Shown here in pieces: positions 35,327 to 43,602 of a stretch of 56,607 nucleotides of DNA. The DNA lies in the NCBI GenBank assembly GCA_947489135.1, contig CANLCU010000002.1, forward strand, positions 1 through 56,607, in the 5' to 3' direction. The position numbers and the translations under genes were made by a program. The DNA comes from Micrococcales bacterium. GTDB taxonomy: Bacteria; Actinomycetota; Actinomycetes; Actinomycetales; Microbacteriaceae. The notes beneath the pieces are model-generated. The model worked only from the letters and a program-made list of their open reading frames with translations. It was not told the DNA's origin and ran no database searches. Position 1 is the first letter of the stretch. The number at the start of each line of letters is the position of its first letter.

Positions 35327-36664
35327 ATGAGCTTTAAAACAAAGCGCGTTCTAGCCGCTACTGCATCTGCAGCAGTTGCAACGCTTTTTCTAGCAGGTTG
35401 TGCGCCAGCAGATAGCGGCACTGCTGCCGGTTGTGAAGCGTACGCAGATTACCAGGGCTTCGAGGGCACTGAGGTTGAGGTATACACAACCATCATCGCT
35501 CCAGAAGCTGATCTATTCGTCGAGTCATTCGCTGAATTCGAAGAATGTACAGGCATCACAGTTAACTGGAACGGTACTCAGGAGTTCGAAGCTCAGATTG
35601 CTGTTCGCGTTGAAGGTGGAACTGCACCTGATCTAGCGATCTTCCCACAGCCAGGTCTACTTGCACGTTTCAAGGACAGCCTTGTTGCAGCACCTGCAAA
35701 GGTAACTGAGTCAGTTGACGCTAACTACTCACCTGACTGGAAGAACTACGGAACTGTAGACGGAACATTCTTCGCTGCGCCACTAGGTGCAAACGTGAAG
35801 TCTTTCGTTTGGTACAACCCGAAGGTATTCGCAGACAACAGCTACACAATCCCAACAACTTGGCAGGAACTGCTAGACCTATCTGACAAGATTGCTGCTG
35901 AAGGAAAGATCCAGCCATGGTGTGCTGGTTTCGGTTCTGGTGAAGCAACTGGTTGGGTTGGAACTGACTGGATGGAAGACATCATGCTTCGTACCGCGTC
36001 AGCAGAAACCTACGACAAGTGGGTTACTCACGGTATTCCTTTCAACGACCCAGCTGTAGCTACAGCTATCGGTGAAGCAGGAAAGATTCTAAAGAACCCT
36101 GACTATGTTGGTGACGTAGCGTCAATCGCGACAACCACATTCCAGGATGGTGGAGCAGGAATCGTTGATGGTACATGTGCAATGCACCGTCAGGCTTCAT
36201 TCATCGGTGGAATCCTAGCCGCTGACCACGGAGCAACAATCGTAGAGCCAACAGACACATCAATGGATAACGGAATCTCAGTGTTCTACTTCCCTGGTAC
36301 ATCTGCAGACAACAAGCCAGCTCTTGGTGGTGGAGAGTTCGTAGCAGCTTTCTCAGACCGTGGCGAAGTTCAGGCTCTTCAGCACTACCTAACAACTCCA
36401 CTATGGAACAACGCGAAGGCAAAGCTTGGTGGCTGGTTCTCAGCTAACAAGGGCCTAGACGAAGCAAACGTTGCTGACCCAGTAAACAAGGTTGCAGTTC
36501 AGATCCTAAAGAACGCTACAACCTTCCGTTTCGATGGTTCTGACGTTATGCCAGCTGCTGTTGGTGCCGGAACATTCTGGAAAGAAATGACCGCTTGGGT
36601 TGCAGAAGACAAGTCCGATGCGGACGTTCTTGACGCAATTGAAGCATCATGGCCTAAGAACTAA
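35327..36664 (+). CDS. Sugar ABC transporter substrate-binding lipoprotein (SBP family 1)
   Basis: A signal peptide ends in the lipobox FLAGC (Cys25), so the mature protein is lipid-anchored outside the membrane. The rest follows the extracellular solute-binding family 1 pattern: EVYTTIIAPEADLFVESFAEFEECTGITV at the start, then DLAIFPQPG, and a C-terminal region with AFSDRGEVQALQHYL. The length (445 aa) fits alpha-glucoside or oligosaccharide binders. A strong AAGGAG lies 6 nt before the ATG. The exact sugar is not readable. Confidence 0.88.
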   Translation: MSFKTKRVLAATASAAVATLFLAGCAPADSGTAAGCEAYADYQGFEGTEVEVYTTIIAPEADLFVESFAEFEECTGITVNWNGTQEFEAQIAVRVEGGTAPDLAIFPQPGLLARFKDSLVAAPAKVTESVDANYSPDWKNYGTVDGTFFAAPLGANVKSFVWYNPKVFADNSYTIPTTWQELLDLSDKIAAEGKIQPWCAGFGSGEATGWVGTDWMEDIMLRTASAETYDKWVTHGIPFNDPAVATAIGEAGKILKNPDYVGDVASIATTTFQDGGAGIVDGTCAMHRQASFIGGILAADHGATIVEPTDTSMDNGISVFYFPGTSADNKPALGGGEFVAAFSDRGEVQALQHYLTTPLWNNAKAKLGGWFSANKGLDEANVADPVNKVAVQILKNATTFRFDGSDVMPAAVGAGTFWKEMTAWVAEDKSDADVLDAIEASWPKN

Positions 36665-36688
36665 ATTAGGCTAGAACTACCCTTGTAG

Positions 36689-36726
36689 TGGGGTGTGGTG
36701 GACACGAAAGTGAAAACCACACCCCA
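36689..36726 (+). terminator. Attenuator-like hairpin between binding protein and permease
   Basis: TGGGGTGTGGT and ACCACACCCCA form a perfect 11-bp stem with an inner CAC/GTG stem around a GAAA tetraloop. It lies 25 nt after the lipoprotein stop and probably reduces transcription of, or protects the mRNA ahead of, the permease genes. Confidence 0.65.
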
Positions 36727-36748
36727 TTTCAACAAAGTCAGGAAATAA

Positions 36749-37759
36749 ATGATCAACACCGCGTTCTCCTTAGCACGCAAGACACCTTGGGAAGTGATTT
36801 TCCCTAACCTCATTCTTCTGATTGTGTCTCTAGCAGCTTTCGCTGCTGTCATCTATCTAGTCTTCTTACTCGCATCTCGAGTAAATGTCAGAGTTCAGGA
36901 ATGGCTCAAGTACGCGGTATTCCTAGCTCCAGCTGTTCTCTTCCTTCTAATTGGTTTGGTCTATCCAACTCTTAGAACACTTGTTATGTCTTTCATGAAT
37001 GCCGACAGCACAGAGTTTGTTGGCTTAGACAATTACGTCTGGTCTTTCACAATTCCAGAAATCTTAGTTGTACTTAGAAACACTTTCGTGTGGGTTCTGT
37101 TCGTGCCAACTCTCTCGACCATGCTTGGTCTTGCAATTGCTTACCTAACCGATCGCATGAAGCGACCAGGGGTCGTCAAGTCTCTAATCTTCTTACCGAT
37201 GGCAATCTCGTTTGTTGGTGCTGGTGTTATTTGGAAGTTTGTTTACAACTTCCAACCAAACCTAGATAAGCCAGACATCGGTTTATTCAGTGCTATTTCA
37301 AAAGCTTTTGGGGTCAACCCACCTAACTGGTTACTTGAAGCTCCAGGCAACACCCTTCTACTTATCTTGGTAATGATTTGGATTCAGACTGGTTTCGCCA
37401 TGGTCGTGCTTTCAGCAGCCATGAAGAACGTTCCTGATGAAGTGGTTGAAGCAGCGATGCTTGATGGTGCTGGAAACTGGCAGAGATTCGTTAGAGTCAC
37501 AGTTCCAATGATTAGATCAACCATCATTGTTGTTCTAACCACAACAGCTATTGGAACTCTGAAGGTATTCGACATCGTAAGAACAATGACCGGTGGTAAC
37601 TTCGAGACCAACGTTATTGCTAACGAAATGTATTCACAGAGCTTTAGACAAATGAACTACGGTCAGGGAAGTGCCTTGGCAGTAATCCTTCTAGTGTGTG
37701 TCTTGCCAATCATCGCCTACAACATTAGACAACTAAGACGTGAGAGGGCTGAGAGATAA
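36749..37759 (+). CDS. Sugar ABC transporter permease (MalF type)
   Basis: This 336-aa permease has about seven or eight hydrophobic segments. The EAA coupling loop reads EAAMLDGAGNWQRFVRVTVP, the diagnostic motif that contacts the ATPase. AGGAAATAA precedes the ATG. The first segment extends beyond the usual six-helix core, as in MalF-like proteins. It overlaps the next permease by one base (TAATG). Confidence 0.88.
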   Translation: MINTAFSLARKTPWEVIFPNLILLIVSLAAFAAVIYLVFLLASRVNVRVQEWLKYAVFLAPAVLFLLIGLVYPTLRTLVMSFMNADSTEFVGLDNYVWSFTIPEILVVLRNTFVWVLFVPTLSTMLGLAIAYLTDRMKRPGVVKSLIFLPMAISFVGAGVIWKFVYNFQPNLDKPDIGLFSAISKAFGVNPPNWLLEAPGNTLLLILVMIWIQTGFAMVVLSAAMKNVPDEVVEAAMLDGAGNWQRFVRVTVPMIRSTIIVVLTTTAIGTLKVFDIVRTMTGGNFETNVIANEMYSQSFRQMNYGQGSALAVILLVCVLPIIAYNIRQLRRERAER

Positions 37760-38664
37760 TGAGCACTCGGAAAAAAGCTAAAGACATATTCGCATCCCCA
37801 ATAGCGTCTGCAGTTGCGATCATCATCGCAATCCTTTGGACTATCCCTACCTTCGGTCTTTTGGTTTCATCCATTAGACCTGAGAAGGACATTAACAACA
37901 GTGGTTGGTGGACATTCTTTACTAACCCAAGTTTCACTTTGGAAAACTATGCACAAGTTCTTTTCCAGGGTTCAACTACCAACCCACCTCTTGCTCAGTT
38001 CTTCTTCAATAGCTTCGCTCTAACTATTCCAGCGGTGGTATTCCCTATCACTCTGGCTTTGTTTGCCGCCTATGCTCTTGCTTGGTTCAACTTCAAGGGT
38101 AAAGACACTATTTTCTTCATCATCTTTGGGCTCCAGGTTGTCCCCCTCCAGCTAACTCTGATTCCTTTGCTGCAGCTTTTTTCAAAGGGTCTAGTAGTCG
38201 GAGATACCGTAATCATTCCTGATCTTGGAATTACGGGAACCTTCATTCCTATCTGGATCGCTCACACAATCTTTGGTCTGCCATTGGCTATCTTCTTGCT
38301 CCACAACTTCCTGAGCCAGATTCCTAGAGAGCTAATTGAAGCAGCTCGTGTTGATGGAGCAAACTGGTTCACTCTGTTTAGCAAGATCATTCTTCCGCTA
38401 TCAGTTCCAGCTATCGCTTCCTTCTCCATCTTCCAATTCCTCTGGGTCTGGAATGACCTCCTAGTAGGTCTAACCTTCGGTGGTGGTGTGAAGCAGGTAG
38501 CCCCGCTAACAGTGCGTATTGCTGAGATGGTCGGTTCTAGAGGTAGCGGTTGGGAACTTCTGACTGCAGGTGCCTTTGTGTCCATGATTGTGCCTCTAAT
38601 CGTCTTCTTTGCCCTCCAGCGTTACTTCGTTAGAGGCTTGCTAGCAGGCTCTGTAAAGGGCTAA
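37759..38664 (+). CDS. Sugar ABC transporter permease (MalG type)
   Basis: This 301-aa permease has six hydrophobic segments. Its EAA loop reads EAARVDGANWFTLFSKIILP. It pairs with the preceding permease to form the channel. No ATP-binding subunit follows; the next gene is ribD. The importer must use a shared MsmX/UgpC-type ATPase encoded elsewhere, which is common for this transporter class in Gram-positive bacteria. Confidence 0.9.
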   Translation: MSTRKKAKDIFASPIASAVAIIIAILWTIPTFGLLVSSIRPEKDINNSGWWTFFTNPSFTLENYAQVLFQGSTTNPPLAQFFFNSFALTIPAVVFPITLALFAAYALAWFNFKGKDTIFFIIFGLQVVPLQLTLIPLLQLFSKGLVVGDTVIIPDLGITGTFIPIWIAHTIFGLPLAIFLLHNFLSQIPRELIEAARVDGANWFTLFSKIILPLSVPAIASFSIFQFLWVWNDLLVGLTFGGGVKQVAPLTVRIAEMVGSRGSGWELLTAGAFVSMIVPLIVFFALQRYFVRGLLAGSVKG

Positions 38665-38688
38665 TTAGCTCTATTTAGCCCAAGGCGT

Positions 38689-38713
38689 ATTAGGTCGCAT
38701 TTGTTGCCCTAAT
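38689..38713 (+). terminator. Possible hairpin after the sugar importer
   Basis: ATTAGG pairs with CCTAAT and GCA with TGC around a TTTGT loop, with a TC bulge. It lies 25 nt after the permease stop and just before the FMN riboswitch. There is no U tract. TAATCT inside its 3' arm could also be the -10 of the riboflavin operon. Confidence 0.35.
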
Positions 38714-38738
38714 CTGCCATGATTTACAGGTAATAACA

Positions 38739-38890
38739 GTTCTTCGGGGTCAGTGTAAATCTGAACCGGCGGTTATAGTCCGCGACCCGACAAGCTGCCT
38801 TAGATGGCGACAAATACTTAGGTAAATGGTTTGGCGGTTGATCTGGTGAAACTCCAGAACCGACGGTTAAAGTCCGGATGGTAGAAGAAC
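38739..38890 (+). ncRNA. FMN riboswitch (RFN element)
   Basis: The conserved RFN segments occur in order: CTTCGGGGTCAGTG, ACCGGCGGT, AGTCCGCGA, GGTTGATCTGGTGAAA, CCAGAACCGACGGT and AAAGTCCGGATGG. The closing P1 helix is GTTCTTC (38739-38745) with GAAGAAC (38884-38890). It stands upstream of ribD and accounts for most of the 303-bp gap without a gene. It should bind FMN and lower expression of the rib operon. Confidence 0.95.
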
Positions 38891-38940
38891 AGAAGGTTTG
38901 GCCTATCTTGGCCTGACCTTTGGTCGTCTACCGACCCTAC

Positions 38941-38967
38941 CCCGAGGACCTTTAAGAAAGGCTCGGG
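38941..38967 (+). promoter_or_regulatory. Shine-Dalgarno-sequestering hairpin of ribD
   Basis: CCCGAG pairs with CTCGGG and CCTTT with AAAGG around an AAG loop, ending directly before the ribD ATG. The AAAGG is the ribosome-binding site, so the hairpin should block translation. CTTCGGGG at the riboswitch 5' side (38742-38749) can pair with CCCCGAGG (38940-38947), forming a likely anti-sequestor when FMN is absent. Confidence 0.7.
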
Positions 38968-39993
38968 ATGACCGACACTAGGCAGTTTGAACCGATGATG
39001 CATCGGGCACTTGAACTTGCCCTACTCGGACCTGCCTATGGTGCTAACCCTCAAGTAGGGGCAATCATCCTTGATAAAGATTTGAACATCATTGCAGAAG
39101 GCTGGCACAAAGGTGCCGGTACTGCCCACGCTGAAGTAGATGCTCTGAGTAAGTTACCTAATGGAGTTCCAGAAGGAGCAACAGCTGTAGTCACACTAGA
39201 GCCATGCAATCACACCGGTAGAACTGGTCCTTGTGCAGTGGCTCTAATTGAATCTGGTATTTCAAGAGTTGTTTATGCATCTAAAGATCCAGGTAATGAA
39301 TCTGCAAATGGTTCCAAGACACTTCTCGATGCTGGAGTAGAAGTTATCCAAGGAGTTCTTGAAGAAGAAGCAGACAAGCAATCAGTTGTTTGGCTAACAG
39401 CTATGAAGAAGCAGCGTCCATACATCACCTTGAAGTGGGCTCAAACTCTTGATGGAAGAACTGCAGCTAGTGATAAAACCAGTAAGTGGATTTCAGGAAC
39501 TGAATCTAGAGAAGATGTTCATCTAAGAAGATCACAACTAGATGCAATCTTGGTTGGCACTGGAACAGTAAAGTATGACAACCCTGATCTAACCGCCAGA
39601 AAACCTGATGGCACAAGATACGAGCACCAGCCTCTTCGTGTTGTTGTTGGTAACACTGAACTAGCTCAAGACCTTCGAGTATTTAACGAAGATGCTCCAA
39701 CAGTTCACCTAAAAACTCATGATGTAAAAGATGTTCTTGCTCATCTATGGGATAGAGGCATGCGTCATGTTCTTGTTGAAGGTGGAGCTCAATTAGCCAG
39801 TGAGTTTATTTCGCTAGGTCTATTCGATGAGATTTTGATTTATCAAGCACCACTACTAATTGGTGGAACAAATGTTGCTGTAACGGAGATTGGTATCTCA
39901 ACCATGAAAGATGCTTTGGCTTTGGAGTTTGTTGAGATAAAGAAGCTTGGACCTGATGTCTTTATTAGAGCCATCCCGAAAGAAGGAAGCTAA
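38968..39993 (+). CDS. ribD: Bifunctional diaminohydroxyphosphoribosylaminopyrimidine deaminase / uracil reductase
   Basis: RibD performs the second and third steps of riboflavin synthesis from GTP. The N-terminal deaminase domain (about residues 8-125) has the zinc motif AHAEVDAL with PCNHTGRTGPC. The C-terminal reductase domain (about 148-335) has LKWAQTLDGRTA, DAILVGTGTV and VEGGAQLAS. The ATG sits at the base of the sequestering hairpin. The stop overlaps ribE by one base. Length (341 aa) is normal. Confidence 0.95.
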   Translation: MTDTRQFEPMMHRALELALLGPAYGANPQVGAIILDKDLNIIAEGWHKGAGTAHAEVDALSKLPNGVPEGATAVVTLEPCNHTGRTGPCAVALIESGISRVVYASKDPGNESANGSKTLLDAGVEVIQGVLEEEADKQSVVWLTAMKKQRPYITLKWAQTLDGRTAASDKTSKWISGTESREDVHLRRSQLDAILVGTGTVKYDNPDLTARKPDGTRYEHQPLRVVVGNTELAQDLRVFNEDAPTVHLKTHDVKDVLAHLWDRGMRHVLVEGGAQLASEFISLGLFDEILIYQAPLLIGGTNVAVTEIGISTMKDALALEFVEIKKLGPDVFIRAIPKEGS

Positions 39994-40589
39994 TGTTTAC
40001 CGGAATCATTGAAGAACTTGGTGAAGTAGTAGCCATTGAGCAGCAGCCTGATGCAATCAGGCTGACTGTCAAAGGCCCTCTTGTTACAAGCGATATCAAG
40101 CGTGGAGACTCTATTGCCTGCAGTGGCACATGCCTTACTGCTGTTGAGATTGAGAATGGCACCTTCAGTGCTGATGTGATGCATGAGACTCTAAGGCTTA
40201 CCAGCTTGGCTGATGTGAAGGTTGGCGATCCAATCAACCTAGAGCGAGCGATGACTATGCAGACCCGCTTCGGTGGCCACCATGTTCAAGGACATGTTGA
40301 TGGTGTTGGAGAGTTCCTATCTAGAGAACCAAGCGAGAACTGGGACTGGGTACGTATCTCTGTCCCGAAAGAACTGATGAAGTATGTAGTTCTAAAGGGG
40401 TCAATCACCCTTGATGGAATCTCACTAACAGTCAATGAACTAGGTGAAGACTTTGTAGGTCTGAGCCTTATTCCAGAAACCCTAAAACTTACCACCTTGG
40501 GCTATAAGAAGCCTGGTGACAAGATCAACGTTGAAGTTGATGTAATGGCAAAGCACATAGAACGATTACTAGAGATGAGAAACAACTAA
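39993..40589 (+). CDS. ribE: Riboflavin synthase alpha subunit
   Basis: RibE dismutates two 6,7-dimethyl-8-ribityllumazines to riboflavin. Two lumazine-binding repeats are visible. The first starts MFTGIIEELGEV and contains GDSIACSGTCLTAV; the second starts near HHVQGHVDGVGE and contains KGSITLDGISLTVN. The 198-aa length is typical. It overlaps its neighbours on both sides as TAATG, so the operon is translationally coupled. Confidence 0.95.
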   Translation: MFTGIIEELGEVVAIEQQPDAIRLTVKGPLVTSDIKRGDSIACSGTCLTAVEIENGTFSADVMHETLRLTSLADVKVGDPINLERAMTMQTRFGGHHVQGHVDGVGEFLSREPSENWDWVRISVPKELMKYVVLKGSITLDGISLTVNELGEDFVGLSLIPETLKLTTLGYKKPGDKINVEVDVMAKHIERLLEMRNN

Positions 40590-41836
40590 TGGCACTATCA
40601 ACAATCGAGCAAGCATTGGATGCTTTACGAAACGGTAAGCCGGTTCTAGTAGCGGATGATGAAAATAGAGAGAACGAAGGCGATGCAATCATTGCTGCTC
40701 AGTTCGCAACAACTGAGTGGATGGCTTGGCTAGTCAAGAACACTACAGGTTTCCTATGTGCACCTATGGAAGATGGCAAAGCTAATGAGCTAGAACTTCC
40801 ACTTATGACAATGGATAACCAAGACCCTCATGGCACTAGCTACACCATCACCGTTGATGCTGCTGCTCGTGAGTCAACCGGTGTCTCAGCAAGTGATAGA
40901 GCTCTTACTGCTAGAACACTAGCTAGTGAATCTTCTGGTCCTGAATCTTTCATCAGACCAGGACACATCATCCCTCTTCGTGCTCACCAGCATGGTGTGC
41001 ACGGTAGAGCAGGTCACACAGAAGCTGCTGTTGATCTTCTAAAGCTTGCTGGATTGATTCCAGTAGGAATCATCGGTGAGATGGTTACCGAAGATGGTTC
41101 GATGATGCGTTTACCTGAACTGATGGAAGTTGGTGAGAAGGAGAACCTTCCGGTTGTCACCATCGCTCAACTAGTTGAGCACCTAACTGCTCACAACATC
41201 AACCATATTCACCGTGATAACAACAGAATCAGATTTGAAGCAGAAGCTAACATTCCTACTATCCACGGTGACTTCAAGGTTCGTGGTTACTACGACATTA
41301 AGACTGGCGCTGATCACGTAGCAATCATTAAGGGAAACCCAACTGGTGAAGATGTTCTAGTTCGTATGCACTCAGAATGTATTACCGGTGAAGCATTTGG
41401 TTCATTGAAGTGTGAGTGTGGACCACAGTTGCAGTATGCACTCGACATGATTGAAGCTGACCCTAAGGGTGGAATTGTTATCTACCTAAGAGGTCAAGAA
41501 GGTCGTGGTATCGGTCTTCTAAACAAACTCAAGGCATATGCTCTCCAGGAGCAAGGTCTAGACACAGTAGAAGCAAACCTAGCTCTAGGTCTTCCTAGCG
41601 AAGCTAGAGAGTATGGAGCAGCATCTTCAATCCTTAGGGAACTAGGTGTGAAGAGCGTTCGACTAATGACCAACAACCCAGCTAAAGCTAACTTCCTAAC
41701 CGATGATGGTATCCCTGTGAACTCATACGTTCCGGTAATCGTTGGTGAAGCAATTCAGAATCTTGGCTATCTAGAAGCAAAGAGATCAAAGATGGGTCAC
41801 CGTCTTCCTGAAATCGTCGCAGAAATGGAAATGTAA
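40589..41836 (+). CDS. ribBA: Bifunctional DHBP synthase / GTP cyclohydrolase II
   Basis: This fusion supplies both starting branches of riboflavin synthesis. The N-terminal DHBP synthase (about residues 1-205) has ADDENRENEGD and RAHQHGVHGRAGHTEA-type motifs. The C-terminal GTP cyclohydrolase II (about 210-415) has the zinc Cys cluster in SECITGEAFGSLKCECG and the LRGQEGRGIGL motif. All key residues appear present. The 415-aa length is typical. Confidence 0.95.
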   Translation: MALSTIEQALDALRNGKPVLVADDENRENEGDAIIAAQFATTEWMAWLVKNTTGFLCAPMEDGKANELELPLMTMDNQDPHGTSYTITVDAAARESTGVSASDRALTARTLASESSGPESFIRPGHIIPLRAHQHGVHGRAGHTEAAVDLLKLAGLIPVGIIGEMVTEDGSMMRLPELMEVGEKENLPVVTIAQLVEHLTAHNINHIHRDNNRIRFEAEANIPTIHGDFKVRGYYDIKTGADHVAIIKGNPTGEDVLVRMHSECITGEAFGSLKCECGPQLQYALDMIEADPKGGIVIYLRGQEGRGIGLLNKLKAYALQEQGLDTVEANLALGLPSEAREYGAASSILRELGVKSVRLMTNNPAKANFLTDDGIPVNSYVPVIVGEAIQNLGYLEAKRSKMGHRLPEIVAEMEM

Positions 41837-42291
41837 TGGCAGGCCACGCACCAAAACTAGAAATAGACGCAAGCGATCTAGCAGTCACCATCTTGGTTAC
41901 TAGCTGGCACACAGAGATTACCGATGCTCTGCTTGCAGGAGCAGAGCGATCTCTAAAGGCAGCAGGTAACGATGTATACAGCATCGTTAGAGTGCCAGGA
42001 GCTTTCGAATTACCCCTTGCTGCCAAGTGGGCAGCTGAGGACGATGCTGACGTAATCATCGCCCTAGGTGTTGTTATTCAAGGTGAGACTCCTCACTTTG
42101 AATACGTCTGTAATGCAGCTACCGATGGTCTAACCAGAGTTCAGCTGGATTATGGAGTGCCAATTGGTTTTGGCCTTCTAACAGTAGATAACGCTCAGCA
42201 AGCCCTAGATAGAGCCGGTTTACCGAACAGTAAAGAAGACAAAGGTGCAGAAGCAGTTGAAGCTGCAGTGATGATGGCACGCCTTCGCTAG
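41836..42291 (+). CDS. ribH: 6,7-dimethyl-8-ribityllumazine synthase
   Basis: RibH condenses DHBP with the pyrimidine product of RibD/RibA. The motifs VPGAFELPLAA and ALGVVIQGETPHFEYV are present, along with the C-terminal LTVDNAQQALDRAG. The 151-aa length suits the icosahedral or pentameric enzyme. It overlaps ribBA by one base and closes the operon; a membrane-protein gene follows after 30 nt. Confidence 0.95.
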   Translation: MAGHAPKLEIDASDLAVTILVTSWHTEITDALLAGAERSLKAAGNDVYSIVRVPGAFELPLAAKWAAEDDADVIIALGVVIQGETPHFEYVCNAATDGLTRVQLDYGVPIGFGLLTVDNAQQALDRAGLPNSKEDKGAEAVEAAVMMARLR

Positions 42292-42321
42292 AGTGGAAAC
42301 AACTTCTACCAAAGGAAACAA

Positions 42322-42690
42322 ATGGAAGACTCCACAAGAGAACTAATCGTTCACATATTTCTAGTACTACATATCCTAGGTATCGCAGCTTTGCTAGCTG
42401 GCTTCTTCACTTCTATGAAGGACATGAAGACAGGTATGAAAATCAACGCTGGAGTGCTACACGGTGCTTACACAATGTTGATCACAGGTCTAGTTATGGC
42501 AGGTGTTACTAAGCCAGCTGAGCTAAACACAGTTGTGATTTCACTAAAGAGCATTGCACTAACTGCAATCTTCTTTATTGCCTACACTTACCGCAAGAAG
42601 GAAAACACTCCTAAGTGGGCTATGCCAGTTATCTTCCTACTAACAACTGTAAACATCATATTTGCAGTTCTAGTTGGAGCAGCTGAATAG
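42322..42690 (+). CDS. Small four-helix membrane protein of unknown function
   Basis: This 122-aa protein has four hydrophobic segments (about residues 9-28, 44-63, 70-88 and 98-118). A short KDMKTGMK loop lies between the first two, and YRKKENTPK between the third and fourth. AAAGGAAAC lies just before the ATG. It follows ribH in the same direction and may be co-transcribed. Similar small membrane proteins are common in Actinobacteria with no assigned role. I cannot name a function. Confidence 0.65.
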   Translation: MEDSTRELIVHIFLVLHILGIAALLAGFFTSMKDMKTGMKINAGVLHGAYTMLITGLVMAGVTKPAELNTVVISLKSIALTAIFFIAYTYRKKENTPKWAMPVIFLLTTVNIIFAVLVGAAE

Positions 42691-42716
42691 TTTTAGCATC
42701 TGTTCATTGGCAGTGA

Positions 42717-42722
42717 TATCCT
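42717..42722 (+). promoter_or_regulatory. Leaderless -10 element of the NPPF methyltransferase gene
   Basis: TATCCTTGAG, with the hexamer ending 7 nt before ATG 42730, is nearly identical to the element upstream of the Rieske-like gene. Confidence 0.5.
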
Positions 42723-42729
42723 TGAGATT

Positions 42730-43599
42730 ATGACCCCTGCTCCGACTGACAAGGCTCGTCCTGGCAATCGCAGGGTGACCGGGAAAGAGCAGTTCTATAC
42801 CCCTCAAGCGCTAGCCCTAACTCTCACAAAGCAGATTGAACCTCTTGTTGGAGGTCTAAAAGGCAAGTTAGTCATTGAGCCAGCAGGTGGCACAGGTGCT
42901 TTCATTAAAGCAGCAAGAGAACTAGGTGCCACCAAGGTCCTGAGCTTCGATATCGAGCCCAAGTCAGATGGGGTCCAACTAGGAAACTTTCTAGAAGCAG
43001 ATCTAGCTGGGATCAATGGAGCAATTACCATCTCTAATCCCCCGTTTGGGAGAAACAACTCTTTGAGTATCCCCTTCTTTAACAAGGCTGCTAAGCACAG
43101 CGATTACATCGCTTTCATAGTTCCTAGAAGTTGGCGTAAATGGTCCGTAGTAAACAGGCTGAATAGAAACTTCCACCTAGTTCATGATGAAGACCTCAGC
43201 ATTGACTATGTCGATGACCTAGGTGAAATGGTTTGGCAGAAATCCAACCTTCGCACCTGCTTTCAGCTATGGCAAAGACAAGACACTGAGAGGGAACTGA
43301 TCAAGGTTCAGGATCTAGGGCTAGTCTCAAAGGTAGGTCCCGAAGAAGCAGATGTGGCAATAACAGTCTTTGGCTACAGCTGCGGTCTTGTCAGAACAGA
43401 GTTTGAAAGAGTACCAAACAGCACAGTGATGTTTCTAAAGATTCACGATGAGAGAGTTCTAGGAGCTCTCAAGTCAGCGGACTTTAGTAGGTTCTTCAGA
43501 AACACCGCCTACACAGAAGCACTATCTCTTCAAGAAATAAGATTTCTACTGAACGAAGCAATATTGGGAGATCCATCCCTAGTAAAGATGAAAGAGTAA
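42730..43599 (+). CDS. Orphan NPPF-type SAM-dependent (DNA N6-adenine-like) methyltransferase
   Basis: This 289-aa protein has the order typical of gamma-type N6-adenine methylases: QFYTPQALA at residues 21-29 (motif X), VIEPAGGTGAF (motif I, SAM binding) and the catalytic SNPPFG at 102-107 (motif IV). The remaining 170 residues could hold a small recognition region. No restriction endonuclease or specificity subunit lies nearby. It could methylate DNA (regulatory or anti-restriction) or an RNA or protein Gln/Asn target, since NPPF/NPPY enzymes include all three. It is leaderless and lies 3 nt before an ABC exporter gene. Confidence 0.75.
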   Translation: MTPAPTDKARPGNRRVTGKEQFYTPQALALTLTKQIEPLVGGLKGKLVIEPAGGTGAFIKAARELGATKVLSFDIEPKSDGVQLGNFLEADLAGINGAITISNPPFGRNNSLSIPFFNKAAKHSDYIAFIVPRSWRKWSVVNRLNRNFHLVHDEDLSIDYVDDLGEMVWQKSNLRTCFQLWQRQDTERELIKVQDLGLVSKVGPEEADVAITVFGYSCGLVRTEFERVPNSTVMFLKIHDERVLGALKSADFSRFFRNTAYTEALSLQEIRFLLNEAILGDPSLVKMKE

Positions 43600-43602
43600 A
43601 CC

